From Rhodospirillales bacterium (GTDB taxonomy: Bacteria > Pseudomonadota > Alphaproteobacteria > Rhodospirillales > Casp-alpha2), in contig JAEPMA010000009.1 in NCBI GenBank assembly GCA_017644185.1, forward strand, positions 89,835 through 153,834: DNA of 64,000 nucleotides. The letters are read 5' to 3'. The notes under the pieces were generated by a model that worked only from the letters and a program-made list of their open reading frames with translations, was not told the DNA's origin and searched no databases. Below are positions 42,544 through 51,716 of the stretch, in pieces (the first letter of the stretch is position 1; each line of letters starts with the position of its first letter). The position numbers and the translations under genes were made by a program.

Positions 42544-43620
42544 TTATTTGGCCGCGTCGCGGTTGATCTGCAGGCGCTTGTTCACGAGATTGACCGTGTC
42601 CTCGACCATCTTGGACTGCATGCCGATCCCGTCCGAAAGCGTCTTCACCAGAAGATCCAGCCGTTCGATGTTCGGTGCCCCGGCGAACAACGCCCGGGCA
42701 GCGGACGACGGCTTGGCCAGCCCCTGTGCCGCATTCGCGTATTTTTCGAACGGCACCATGTCGGCGGCGTCGGCACCGAGCTTCTGACACAGGTCGTGCA
42801 CCCAGTCGTAGACCTCTTTCGAGGCGTCGAGATTGGAATGCACCGCTTCCCTGATCGAGCGTGCGGCGTCTTCCTGGACGCAACGGTAGTTCCCGGTCAT
42901 CAGCATCGCCCACTTGGCCAGCGGCACGAAAACGGAATCGTAGACCTTCAGTTTTACCGGCAGTTCGATCGGATTGCCGTCGCCCGGATCGAAACGGATA
43001 TCCATGATGTCCTGTTCAATCTTGCGCAGCATGGCCGTGTGTTCGTCGGACACGAACCGGGCCACCTTAAAGTTCGTGGGCAGGCTGACCTGCAAAACGT
43101 TGACCGGCTCTTCCGGCGGGCGGAACGCCTGCGGGTCCGGGCTCGCCAGCGTTACAAGATCGCTGTCGAAACCGTCCCACACCGTCGGGTCGGTGTAGCA
43201 CTGCTTGATCGCCTCGGCTTCGATCCCCGGTAGCCGCAGCATATAAGGCAGCGGCGGCATGTTCATGATCGACATGCACGGCTTGCCGGATGCGGCGACC
43301 TTGGCCAGCAGCTGCCGCACCCCGTCGGACCGGTACTGCGGCTCCTGCATCGCGAGTGCGATCAGATCGAAGTCCTTCGGATCGACGTCCGCGGGACCGG
43401 CGGCTTTCACCTTGCCGGGCGCGTTCTTTGAATCGATCTGCACCAGATCGTCACGGCCACGCACCGGCATCCGCACGTGAATGCCGTCCTTGTTAATCAG
43501 TTCGACTTCTTCGGGAAGGCAGATCAGCGTCGCGTTGTGACCCGCCAGGATGAGCTTGGTCGCCAGCAGCGACCCGTATGACGCCCCAAGAATCAGGACG
43601 TTGTATTTTTCGTCAGACAT
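42544..43620 (-). CDS. Ketopantoate reductase-like dehydrogenase beside xsc
   Basis: A 358-residue protein of the 2-dehydropantoate 2-reductase (ApbA/PanE)/opine dehydrogenase-like superfamily. An N-terminal Rossmann strand 'YNVLILGASYGSLLATKLILAGHNATLIC' has GASYGS in place of the usual GxGxxG. 'FDLIALAMQEPQY' matches the cofactor-domain end, and a helical C-terminal domain follows ('LPVKLKVYDSVFVPLAKWAMLMTGNYRCV'). It is longer than PanE (about 300), so pantothenate synthesis is unlikely. ATG 43620 has GGAGGAAAC. It is upstream of xsc on the same strand but separated by a terminator. A role in sulfonate metabolism is only positional. Confidence 0.72.
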   Translation of the reverse strand: MSDEKYNVLILGASYGSLLATKLILAGHNATLICLPEEVELINKDGIHVRMPVRGRDDLVQIDSKNAPGKVKAAGPADVDPKDFDLIALAMQEPQYRSDGVRQLLAKVAASGKPCMSIMNMPPLPYMLRLPGIEAEAIKQCYTDPTVWDGFDSDLVTLASPDPQAFRPPEEPVNVLQVSLPTNFKVARFVSDEHTAMLRKIEQDIMDIRFDPGDGNPIELPVKLKVYDSVFVPLAKWAMLMTGNYRCVQEDAARSIREAVHSNLDASKEVYDWVHDLCQKLGADAADMVPFEKYANAAQGLAKPSSAARALFAGAPNIERLDLLVKTLSDGIGMQSKMVEDTVNLVNKRLQINRDAAK

Positions 43621-43930
43621 GTTTCCTCCCAAGTGATTGCGACGGCATGGACGTCTCGTTTAACGGCTGAAACGTCTCGCCCGCCATGTCTTATTGTTTG
43701 GTTTGTAATTCCGGTTCCGGTGAATTTCCCCTTCCGGCCACAAGAATACGCCGATTCCGAACATTTGGGTATCCCGCGTGCCGCTGCCAACCTGAAATTG
43801 TCCGTGCCCGGCGATTTTGCCCGGCGACCTTCAAGATTCCCGCTTTCATGTGCAGAACCGCTGAAATACGTTATTTTCCGACCGGCGCCACACCGGCGCG
43901 TTCGGGCCTTGACCGGCACCAACCGGAAAC
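43621..43930. other. Intergenic region with an 8-bp direct repeat
   Basis: A divergent promoter region of about 310 bp between the reductase-like gene and the membrane protein. ACGTCTCG occurs at 43651-43658 and 43672-43679, 21 bp apart (two helical turns), 31-59 bp upstream of the reductase start. I see no gene, RNA or repeat family in the rest. Confidence 0.4.
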
Positions 43931-45859
43931 ATGGGAGCGGTTTTGCTCGGAATAGCACTCTTTTTCATCCTGACGCTCGGGCTGGGGTCGCTCCTGCCGG
44001 CCGTCAAGTTGAGCAGGCGCCCCAGCATCGGCGCGGTCTGGCTCGGCGGATATGCGCTGCTGACGGGGATCGTCTTCTTCGCTCACGTCGTGTTTCGCGT
44101 CCCGATGACGATCCTTGCCTGGCTTCTGGCGGTTTTCGCCGTTCTGGCGTTGGTAAGATGGCTGCGCGCCGGCGATCCGGGCTGGAAAGCGGTCGCGATG
44201 CATCCGTGCGTGGTATTGACCGTGTTCGCGGCCCTCGCGGTTCTCGCCGCCGGCGGCATCGGCTATCAGCCCTATACCGTCGACGAGTTCACCAACTGGC
44301 TGGGCGCATCGCGGCTGATCTTCTTCAACGGTGGCTACGAACAAGTCCGCGACAGCATCTACCTCGGCGGTTACACGCCGGGTTGGCGGATGCTGCTGAC
44401 GGTGCCCTGGTTTTATACAGGCGAGTTCGACCCGGGCCTTTCCACGGCGGCGACACTGATAATGCATATCGCGGTCGCGGGGTTGTTCTTCGATCTCGTG
44501 CGGGCCGCCGTCGACGCACGCTTGCACAATGCGGGCCGCCGGGGAGAGGCCGTCGCCTGGACGGCTGTCCTGCTGTACCTCGGCGTGCAGGCCACCGGGG
44601 TCCTCTGGCCCTATACCTTGTTGATCGAACAGCCGCAGATATACGCCTTCGCGGCAATGGCGATGTTGCTGTTCACCATCGACGACGCCGATGCACCCCG
44701 CCGCGAAATCGTCGTCCTTTTCGGGCTGACGATGTTGCTGGCATATCTGTTGAAGACGGCCGCCGTGCTGTTCGTACCCGGCGCAGGTCTCGCATTGCTG
44801 CTTGTCCTCTACCGGCGCGGACAGACGCCCCAAGCGGAACTGATCAAGGACCTCGCCTTCGCGTTCGCGCCCCTGCTGACCGCCGTTATCGCGTGGAGCA
44901 TCCTCAAGCCGCCTTCGGACAGCTGCTTCTCCTCTCCCGCCGTGACCTTGACCGCCGATGCGCTTGAACGCGCCCGCGCATACGACTGGGGCGATCTGTT
45001 CGTCCGCTTCACGTCGGCCATCGCCGGATATATCGCAACCTACAAGTGGCCGGTCAGTATCGTCGCCGGGATCGGGATCGGCACCGCCGTCGTGACCCGG
45101 CGCTACGCCATGCCGCTCGCGCTCGGGGCGTTCGTTCTATTGTATTTCGGGGCGCTTTACTGGTTCCATCTGACCTGCTTCGGCCCCCACAACTTCGAGA
45201 CCCTCGCCTCCATCGAGCGCTTCACCCGCGTCGCGCTGCAACCGATCCAGGCGGCGGGTCTTCTCGCGCTCGGCGTCGTTGCGATCCGGGTCATGCCGAA
45301 GCACCTGCTCGGAGATAACATCAACCGTCGCGTCGTGTTGGGGGGCCTCGTCGTCCTCGGCACGGCGCTCTTTATCTGGCAGTCAATACTCCTGCAGCGC
45401 AGCGTCGAGGACATGACGACACGCCGCTATCAGAATATCGACCCCCGGATCGCCGAGGTCGCCCGCACCGCGGACTTCGTACAGGCCCAGGCGAAGTACC
45501 GGGATGCGCCCCCGCTGGTTCAGTTCATCAGCCAAGGCACCGACGCCGACATCCTTGGTTACGCGGCTTATTACGCGATCGGCGACGGCGGCGGCGAGGC
45601 GACCCGGCTATTCCGCACCGTGCCCGAGGTGAGTTGGACACTCGGCGACACCGAGAACGTGTGGCAAAGAAAGACGGAACGAACGGCACTGAACAAAGCG
45701 TTCGAAAAGGCCGACATCATCTGGCCGGTCAGAACCGCGCCGTGGCTGGACGACGTGCTGCGCGCCGTCGCCAAGGAGGGGAACTGCGATGGGGCGCTCA
45801 CCGACCACATTCTGATCAAGGACGACGACGGCAATCTCGTCTGCCGCGCCAAACCGTGA
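43931..45859 (+). CDS. Polytopic membrane protein, GT-C glycosyltransferase-like
   Basis: A 642-residue protein with about 12 hydrophobic segments up to about residue 500 and a soluble C-terminal domain of about 140 residues. The first large loop has 'YQPYTVDEFTNWLGASRLIFF', where the Asp-Glu pair resembles the acidic catalytic motif of GT-C glycosyltransferases (ArnT/PMT type) that use lipid-linked sugars. I do not recognise a specific family. Ribosome site is weak (GGAAAC). It overlaps the next gene by 4 bp (GTGA), so the two are translationally coupled. Confidence 0.72.
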   Translation: MGAVLLGIALFFILTLGLGSLLPAVKLSRRPSIGAVWLGGYALLTGIVFFAHVVFRVPMTILAWLLAVFAVLALVRWLRAGDPGWKAVAMHPCVVLTVFAALAVLAAGGIGYQPYTVDEFTNWLGASRLIFFNGGYEQVRDSIYLGGYTPGWRMLLTVPWFYTGEFDPGLSTAATLIMHIAVAGLFFDLVRAAVDARLHNAGRRGEAVAWTAVLLYLGVQATGVLWPYTLLIEQPQIYAFAAMAMLLFTIDDADAPRREIVVLFGLTMLLAYLLKTAAVLFVPGAGLALLLVLYRRGQTPQAELIKDLAFAFAPLLTAVIAWSILKPPSDSCFSSPAVTLTADALERARAYDWGDLFVRFTSAIAGYIATYKWPVSIVAGIGIGTAVVTRRYAMPLALGAFVLLYFGALYWFHLTCFGPHNFETLASIERFTRVALQPIQAAGLLALGVVAIRVMPKHLLGDNINRRVVLGGLVVLGTALFIWQSILLQRSVEDMTTRRYQNIDPRIAEVARTADFVQAQAKYRDAPPLVQFISQGTDADILGYAAYYAIGDGGGEATRLFRTVPEVSWTLGDTENVWQRKTERTALNKAFEKADIIWPVRTAPWLDDVLRAVAKEGNCDGALTDHILIKDDDGNLVCRAKP

Positions 45860-47034
45860 GCAAGGCCTTCGACGTCATCGTCATCGGCGCCGGGGCGGCG
45901 GGTATGATGTGTGCGATGACCGCCGGCGCGCGGGGCCGCCGGGTGTTGCTGCTGGACCATGCCAACGAGGTGGGTAAGAAGATCCTGATCTCGGGCGGCG
46001 GGCGCTGCAACTTCACCAACATTCATTGCCGCGCCGAAAACTTCATCTCGAAGAACAAGCACTTCTGTAAATCGGCATTGGCGCGTTACACCCCCGACGA
46101 TTTTATAGCTTTGCTGGCCAAGCATCGCATCGCCTGGCATGAAAAGACGCTGGGTCAGTTGTTCTGCGACAATTCGGCTAAAGACGTGGTCAGAATGCTG
46201 CTGACTGAATGCGATACGGCCCATGTCGACACCCGCCTCGCCCATAACGTCACGGATATCAGCCGCACCGACACATATCGTGTCACGACCGATAAAGGGG
46301 ATTTCATCGCCCCCGCGCTGGTGCTGGCAACGGGTGGATTGTCGATCCCCAAGATGGGCGCCACCGATTTCTCGCACCGCATCGCCCGCAGGTTCGGCCT
46401 GGCGTTGTCCGAGATCCGGCCGGGTCTGGTGCCGCTGAAAGTGGGTGAGGAGGACCTCAGGCTGATGCAACCGTTGAGCGGCGTCGCCACCGAATGCATC
46501 GCCCGTCACGGCAAGACGTCGTTTCGTGAAGCGATGCTGCTGACGCACCGCGGGCTTTCCGGTCCGGCGATCCTGCAGATCTCATCGTACTGGCGTGAGG
46601 GCGATGCGATCAGCCTCGACCTTTTGCCGGATACAAATGCGTCGTCGTTCATGATCGACGCGAAAAAAGAAGGACAGAAAAACAAGCCCGGCAACATCCT
46701 CGGCCGCGTGTTGCCGGCGCGGCTCGCCACCGCCCTCGCCGAGCGGGAACTGCCCGACCGTTCCATCGCCGACATCGCGGATCGAGATCTTGTGAGGCTT
46801 GGCGACAAACTGAACGGCTGGCAGGTCAAGCCGTCGGGCTCGGAAGGGTATGCGAAAGCCGAGGTCACGTTGGGGGGTGTCGACACGTCGCGGTTGTCAT
46901 CGCAAACCATGGAAGCGAAGGACGTCCCCGGCCTGTTCGTCATCGGCGAAGCGGTCGACGTCACCGGTTGGCTGGGTGGCTACAATTTCCAGTGGGCCTG
47001 GGCCAGCGGACACGCGGCCGGTCTGGCCGTGTAA
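45856..47034 (+). CDS. BaiN/YhiN (HI0933)-family flavoprotein
   Basis: A 392-residue FAD-binding oxidoreductase of the HI0933/YhiN/BaiN family. 'FDVIVIGAGAAGMMCAMTAGARGRRVLLLDHANEVGKKILISGGGRCNFTN' is the unmistakable N terminus; 'ALVLATGGLSIPKMGATDF' and 'GLFVIGEAVDVTGWLGGYNFQWAWASG' complete the FAD site. Function is generally unknown, though BaiN reduces bile-acid double bonds in a gut clostridium. The start is GTG 45856, overlapping the upstream stop. It is likely co-translated with the membrane protein. Confidence 0.92.
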   Translation: MSKAFDVIVIGAGAAGMMCAMTAGARGRRVLLLDHANEVGKKILISGGGRCNFTNIHCRAENFISKNKHFCKSALARYTPDDFIALLAKHRIAWHEKTLGQLFCDNSAKDVVRMLLTECDTAHVDTRLAHNVTDISRTDTYRVTTDKGDFIAPALVLATGGLSIPKMGATDFSHRIARRFGLALSEIRPGLVPLKVGEEDLRLMQPLSGVATECIARHGKTSFREAMLLTHRGLSGPAILQISSYWREGDAISLDLLPDTNASSFMIDAKKEGQKNKPGNILGRVLPARLATALAERELPDRSIADIADRDLVRLGDKLNGWQVKPSGSEGYAKAEVTLGGVDTSRLSSQTMEAKDVPGLFVIGEAVDVTGWLGGYNFQWAWASGHAAGLAV

Positions 47035-47088
47035 GCGGTTTCGCGCCGGGTAGCGTCGTACTACGCTTTGAACGAAGGGGAGGAACGC

Positions 47089-47490
47089 ATGACCGACAAC
47101 TGGAAGTTCGTACACAGCAAAGCCACCGACGCCGAATGGACGCCCGGCCTCAGGGAGATTTTCGAGTACCGGGATCTGGATTTGAAGGAAGCGACCGGTG
47201 GTGACTATGTGGCGCACCTGATCCGTGCCAACGGCCGCGAAGACCCGGACGCGGTTCAGCAGTGGCACATCCATCACTGCACGTTCCAGGTGGTGCTGGT
47301 GATGAACGGCTGGGCTGAGTTCGAGTACGAGGGCCAGGGGGTGCACCGGATCGAAAAGGGTGACTTCGTCAACCAGCCGCCCGGCATCAAGCACCGGGAA
47401 ATCGCGTGCTCCGAGGACTTCGAGGTACTCGAGATCGTGGCCCCCGCCAACTTCAAGACCGAGGTCGTCGACCCGCCCGCCAAGGGCTGA
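47089..47490 (+). CDS. Cupin-domain protein
   Basis: A 133-residue single-cupin protein. 'QQWHIHHCTFQVVLVMNGWAEFEYEG' gives the HxH...E metal motif 1 and 'FVNQPPGIKHREIACSEDFEVLEI' the motif 2 His. It could be a small dioxygenase, isomerase or ligand-binding protein. GGGGAGG lies directly before ATG 47089. It lies 54 bp after the BaiN gene and 123 bp before egtBD on the same strand; a link to ergothioneine metabolism is possible but unproven. Confidence 0.87.
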   Translation: MTDNWKFVHSKATDAEWTPGLREIFEYRDLDLKEATGGDYVAHLIRANGREDPDAVQQWHIHHCTFQVVLVMNGWAEFEYEGQGVHRIEKGDFVNQPPGIKHREIACSEDFEVLEIVAPANFKTEVVDPPAKG

Positions 47491-47613
47491 GACGGCGGCC
47501 CGGTATATCTGTCCGAATAACCGTCACCCACTTGTCACGAAGTTGTTATGACGGCGGGGTGCATTTCCCCCCCGGGCCGCGCTATGCTGTATCGGGAAAG
47601 CGGGAGATTACCG

Positions 47614-49848
47614 ATGCAGAAAACGCAGGCCCACCATCTTAAGGCCCCCGACCCCGTTGACATCGCCGCGCGCTTCAATGACGTGCGCGCGCAGTCGCTG
47701 CACCTCGCAAAACCGCTCAGCGCCGAGGATCAGTGCGTCCAGTCGATGCCCGACGCGAGCCCGACCAAATGGCACCTGGCGCATACGACATGGTTTTTCG
47801 AAACCTTCATTCTGAAGTCGTTCGCCGACGGTTACCGGGAATTCGACCCGGCCTACAATTATCTCTTCAATTCCTATTACGAACAGATTGGCGAGCGCCA
47901 CGCACGTCCGGAGCGCGGCATGCTGACGCGCCCGCCGCTCAGCGACGTGCATGCGTTCCGTGATCACGTCGACGCGGCGATGCAGTCCTACCTCGACACG
48001 TCACCTGATAAGGGTGTTCTGGAGTTGATCGAGCTCGGCCTTCATCACGAGCAACAACATCAGGAACTCCTGCTGACCGACATCAAGCACGCTTTGTCGA
48101 GAAACCCGCTCCACCCCGCCTATCACCCGCCCCGGCCGAGCGATGCGACACGCAACAGAGAATACGATTGGATCAGTCATCCGGGTGGTTTGGTGGAGAT
48201 CGGGCATGACGGTGACGGCTTTGCCTTCGACTGCGAAGGGCCGCGCCACAAGGTCTGGCTGGAGCCGTTCCGGCTCGCCACGCACCCGGTATCGAACGGT
48301 CAGTTCATCGCGTTTATCGAGGCGGGCGGATACGAAACGCCAGAACTCTGGCTCTCCGACGGTTGGGCAATGTGCCAGGAACAGGAATGGAACGCCCCGC
48401 TTTACTGGCGTAAGCAGGACGGCGAGTGGCGCATCTTCACCCTCTCCGGACTGCGCCCGGTCGACCCGGACGCGCCTGTCTGTCATGTCAGTTACTACGA
48501 AGCCGACGCCTACGCGCGCTGGGCCGGCGCCAGACTGCCACGCGAGGCGGAGTGGGAGGCAATCGCCGCACCGCTGCCCCCCGAAGGCCACTTCGCCGGC
48601 GCGAATGTATTCCACCCGATGCCGGGTCGGGCCAGGGGACTGTCGCAGATGTTCGGCGACGTCTGGGAATGGACACAGAGTGCCTACGCCGCCTACCCCG
48701 GGTTCGAACCCGCCGCGGGTGCCGTCGGCGAATACAACGGCAAGTTCATGTCCGGGCAGATGGTGCTGCGCGGCGGTTCCTGCGTGACGCCTGAAAATCA
48801 TATCCGCGCCAGCTATCGCAACTTCTTTCACCCCTGGGCGCGCTGGCAGTTTTCGGGCATCCGGCTCGCCAAGGATGAAGCCCCGTCCTTGATCGGCAGA
48901 GAACCCGGCGACGATCATAGCGGCAACGATTTCCTGGGCGATGTGCTGAGCGGTCTCGCGAACGTGCCGAAACAACTGTCGCCGAAGTATTTCTACGACG
49001 CCGAAGGGGCGCGTCTGTTCACCGAGATCTGCGAGCTGGACGAATATTATCCGACCCGGACAGAGATCGGCATTTTAAGGGACAACGCCGCCGATATCGC
49101 CAAGACGCTGGGCCCCGATGCGATGGTCATCGAGTACGGCTCCGGGTCACTCGACAAGGTTCGCATCTTGCTGGACGCGCTTGAAACCCCCTCGTCGCTC
49201 TGCGCGATCGACATCTCCGCCGAACAATTACAGGCGGCAAGCGATGAAGTTCGGGTGGCCTACCCGGGTCTTGAGGTGCTGGCCGTCGAAGCCGACTTCA
49301 CCCGTGCCGTCGACCTGCCTTTACCGAAACACGCACCGAAGAACCGCGTGGTGTTCTTCCCGGGCTCGACGATCGGTAACTTCGAACCCGCGGATGCGAA
49401 GGCGTTCCTCTCTAGCGTCCGCGAGACCGTCGGACCGGGCGGCATGTTATTGATTGGTGTGGACCTGAAAAAAGATACCGGTCGCCTGATCGACGCCTAC
49501 GACGATGCGTCCGGCGTCACGGAAGCGTTCAACAAGAACCTTTTGGCGCGCATCAACCGCGAACTGGGCGGCGACTTCGACTTGTCGCTGTTCCGCCATA
49601 TCGCGCGCTACAACGCACATTTGGGCCGGGTTGAGATGCATTTGGAGAGTTGCACGGACCAGGTCGTGCACATCGACGATCACGCCTTCCACTTCGCCGT
49701 CGGCGAGACCATCCACACCGAGAATTCCTACAAATACGCCCCGGACGCATTTGAAGAACTGGCGCGTGACGCTGGCTTCAAGAAGAAAGCGGCGTGGCTG
49801 GACAACGAAAGTCTTTTCGCCGTGATGCTGTTCGAGGCCGTGGGGTAA
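47614..49848 (+). CDS. egtBD: EgtB-EgtD fusion for ergothioneine biosynthesis
   Basis: One uninterrupted 744-residue frame joins two enzymes of ergothioneine synthesis. Residues about 15-160 are the DinB-like domain of EgtB, with the iron site His54 or His57 in 'WHLAHTTWFFE' and HX3HXE in 'HHEQQHQE' (145-151). About 185-422 is the FGE-sulfatase-type domain ending 'WQFSGIRLAKDE'. About 433-744 is EgtD, the histidine trimethylase, with 'YYPTRTEIGILRD', 'VIEYGSGSLDKVRILL' and 'VFFPGSTIGNFEP'. Fungal Egt1 has the opposite order (EgtD first). EgtA, EgtC and EgtE are not seen, so the sulfur donor is unclear. Start ATG 47614 has GGGAG 7 nt upstream. Confidence 0.94.
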   Translation: MQKTQAHHLKAPDPVDIAARFNDVRAQSLHLAKPLSAEDQCVQSMPDASPTKWHLAHTTWFFETFILKSFADGYREFDPAYNYLFNSYYEQIGERHARPERGMLTRPPLSDVHAFRDHVDAAMQSYLDTSPDKGVLELIELGLHHEQQHQELLLTDIKHALSRNPLHPAYHPPRPSDATRNREYDWISHPGGLVEIGHDGDGFAFDCEGPRHKVWLEPFRLATHPVSNGQFIAFIEAGGYETPELWLSDGWAMCQEQEWNAPLYWRKQDGEWRIFTLSGLRPVDPDAPVCHVSYYEADAYARWAGARLPREAEWEAIAAPLPPEGHFAGANVFHPMPGRARGLSQMFGDVWEWTQSAYAAYPGFEPAAGAVGEYNGKFMSGQMVLRGGSCVTPENHIRASYRNFFHPWARWQFSGIRLAKDEAPSLIGREPGDDHSGNDFLGDVLSGLANVPKQLSPKYFYDAEGARLFTEICELDEYYPTRTEIGILRDNAADIAKTLGPDAMVIEYGSGSLDKVRILLDALETPSSLCAIDISAEQLQAASDEVRVAYPGLEVLAVEADFTRAVDLPLPKHAPKNRVVFFPGSTIGNFEPADAKAFLSSVRETVGPGGMLLIGVDLKKDTGRLIDAYDDASGVTEAFNKNLLARINRELGGDFDLSLFRHIARYNAHLGRVEMHLESCTDQVVHIDDHAFHFAVGETIHTENSYKYAPDAFEELARDAGFKKKAAWLDNESLFAVMLFEAVG

Positions 49849-50021
49849 GACCCCACAGTTGACCCATGTCGTTCTAGGCGCCGTGACGGTGCACCTCGCG
49901 GAACGCCACGGTGGTTTCGCCGAAGTCGTGCGCTGGCGCCGGCGTGGGTTCGTAATGCCCGAACGAGCCTTCGCCCCGGACCAAAGCCGCACTGTCCCCA
50001 AACCCACAAAAACTCAGTTTT

Positions 50022-51704
50022 ATGTTGCAATGCAGCATTAATGCTTTATCACCGCCGCAACAACAGCCGCCGACGATACTGGATACACCAAACGTGATTA
50101 AGCTTACCCTGGCGACCCTCGCGGGTCGTTTTTCTTTTGCACAAATTCCTGCAACCCCGCACCCGGCACTCTCACCCGGCATCATCAAAATCGAGGTCCT
50201 GGCCGGATTGACCGTCGCGCTTGCCATGGTGCCGGAGGCCGTCGCGTTCTCCTTCGTTGCCGGCGTGCATCCCCTTGTCGGTTTGTATGCGGCATTTATC
50301 GTCGGCGTGGTGACGGCGTTGATCGGTGGCCGTCCCGGCATGATTTCCGGCGCGACCGGCGCCCTTGCGGTGGTGATGGTGAGCCTCGTCGCGTCTCATG
50401 GCGTCGAATACCTGTTTGCAACCGTCATCCTCATGGGCGTCATACAGATTCTGGCCGGCATATTTCACCTCGGCAAATTTATCCGGCTCGTCCCTCACCC
50501 GGTGATGCTGGGTTTCGTAAACGGCCTCGCGATCATCATCTTCCTCGCGCAGATGTCGCAGTTCCAGATCGTCGATGCCGACGGAACGGTGCGATGGATG
50601 GAGGGCATGGCGCTGTTCGAAATGCTGGCCCTTGTCGGTTTGACGATGGCGATTATCTGGCTGTTGCCGAAAGCGACCAAAGCCGTGCCGGCACCGCTTG
50701 CGGCGATCGCCATCGTCGCCTTCGTCGTGATCGCGTTCGGCATTGACGTGCCGCGCGTCGGCGACCTTGCGTCGATCAAGGGCGTGTTTCCGACCCTGCA
50801 CATCCCAATGGTCCCGCTGAATATCGAAACGCTGCGGATTATCCTGCCCTACGCGCTTATCTTGTCCGCCATCGGCCTGATCGAAAGCCTCCTCACCCTC
50901 AATCTGGTGGGGGAAATCGTCAACAAACGGGGCGGCGCCTCACAGGAATGTGTCGCGCAGGGTGTCGCCAACACGATTACCGGCTTTTTCGGCGGCATGG
51001 GCGGTTGCGCCATGATCGGGCAATCCATCATCAACGTGAAATCGGGTGGCCGGCACCGCCTTTCGGGCATATCGGCCGCCCTGTTCCTGCTGGCATTCAT
51101 ACTCGTCGCTTCTGACATGATCGAACAGATCCCGCTCGCCGCACTGGTCGGCGTCATGTTCATGGTCGTGATCGGCACGTTCGCCTGGCAAAGCATCACG
51201 ATCCTCAGGAAGATCCCCCTGACCGACGCGTTCGTCATGATCCTCGTCACCGTGGTGACCGTTATCAGCGATCTTGCGGTGGCGGTTGTCGTGGGCGTGC
51301 TGCTCTCGGCGCTGGCGTACGCCTGGAACAACTCCAAGCGTATCCGCGCAAGAACCCATGAAACGCCCGAAGGGGCACGGGTCTATCAGATCGAAGGCCC
51401 GTTATTCTTCGGATCCGTCGAGGGATTTTCGCAATTGTTCACCCCGTCAACGGACCCGGGCCTCGTGATCGTCGATTTCATGGACAGCCGCGTCGTCGAT
51501 CAGTCGGCGCTACAGGCAATTGAGACATTGGCCATGAAGTACGAGAGCCACGGCAAGACCCTGCAGCTCAGGCACCTGTCCCAGGATTGCCACCGCTTGC
51601 TCAATCGCGCCGGACAGCTGATGGTGGATTCCGATGACGATCCCAGTTACGGCATCGCCGTCGATTACGACGTCAGGACCGGCAGTTTCGGCGGCGGCCA
51701 CTAA
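50022..51704 (+). CDS. SulP-family anion permease with STAS domain
   Basis: A 560-residue SLC26/SulP transporter. 'EVLAGLTVALAMVPEAVAFSFVAGVHPLVGLYAAF' is the SulP signature in the first membrane segments, 'GMISGATGALAVVMVSLV' is helix 3, and the C terminus (about 440-550) is a STAS domain with 'PGLVIVDFMDSRVVDQSALQAIETL'. Substrates range over sulfate, bicarbonate and other anions; the window's sulfur content makes sulfate attractive, but no carbonic anhydrase or CysPUWA gene is near. Start is uncertain: ATG 50022 or GTG 50094, and the hydrophobic core begins about residue 55. Confidence 0.9.
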   Translation: MLQCSINALSPPQQQPPTILDTPNVIKLTLATLAGRFSFAQIPATPHPALSPGIIKIEVLAGLTVALAMVPEAVAFSFVAGVHPLVGLYAAFIVGVVTALIGGRPGMISGATGALAVVMVSLVASHGVEYLFATVILMGVIQILAGIFHLGKFIRLVPHPVMLGFVNGLAIIIFLAQMSQFQIVDADGTVRWMEGMALFEMLALVGLTMAIIWLLPKATKAVPAPLAAIAIVAFVVIAFGIDVPRVGDLASIKGVFPTLHIPMVPLNIETLRIILPYALILSAIGLIESLLTLNLVGEIVNKRGGASQECVAQGVANTITGFFGGMGGCAMIGQSIINVKSGGRHRLSGISAALFLLAFILVASDMIEQIPLAALVGVMFMVVIGTFAWQSITILRKIPLTDAFVMILVTVVTVISDLAVAVVVGVLLSALAYAWNNSKRIRARTHETPEGARVYQIEGPLFFGSVEGFSQLFTPSTDPGLVIVDFMDSRVVDQSALQAIETLAMKYESHGKTLQLRHLSQDCHRLLNRAGQLMVDSDDDPSYGIAVDYDVRTGSFGGGH

Positions 51705-51716
51705 CGACCCGCCGCC

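Noticed and set aside
43633..44967. Plus-strand 444-codon frame overlapping the GT-C-like gene
   Set aside because: Arg-rich out-of-frame reading; the frame from 43931 has membrane segments and is coupled to the next gene.
50022..51704. Calling the SulP protein a sulfate exporter for Sox or a bicarbonate importer
   Set aside because: SulP sequences alone do not give substrate or direction, and no linked gene decides it.
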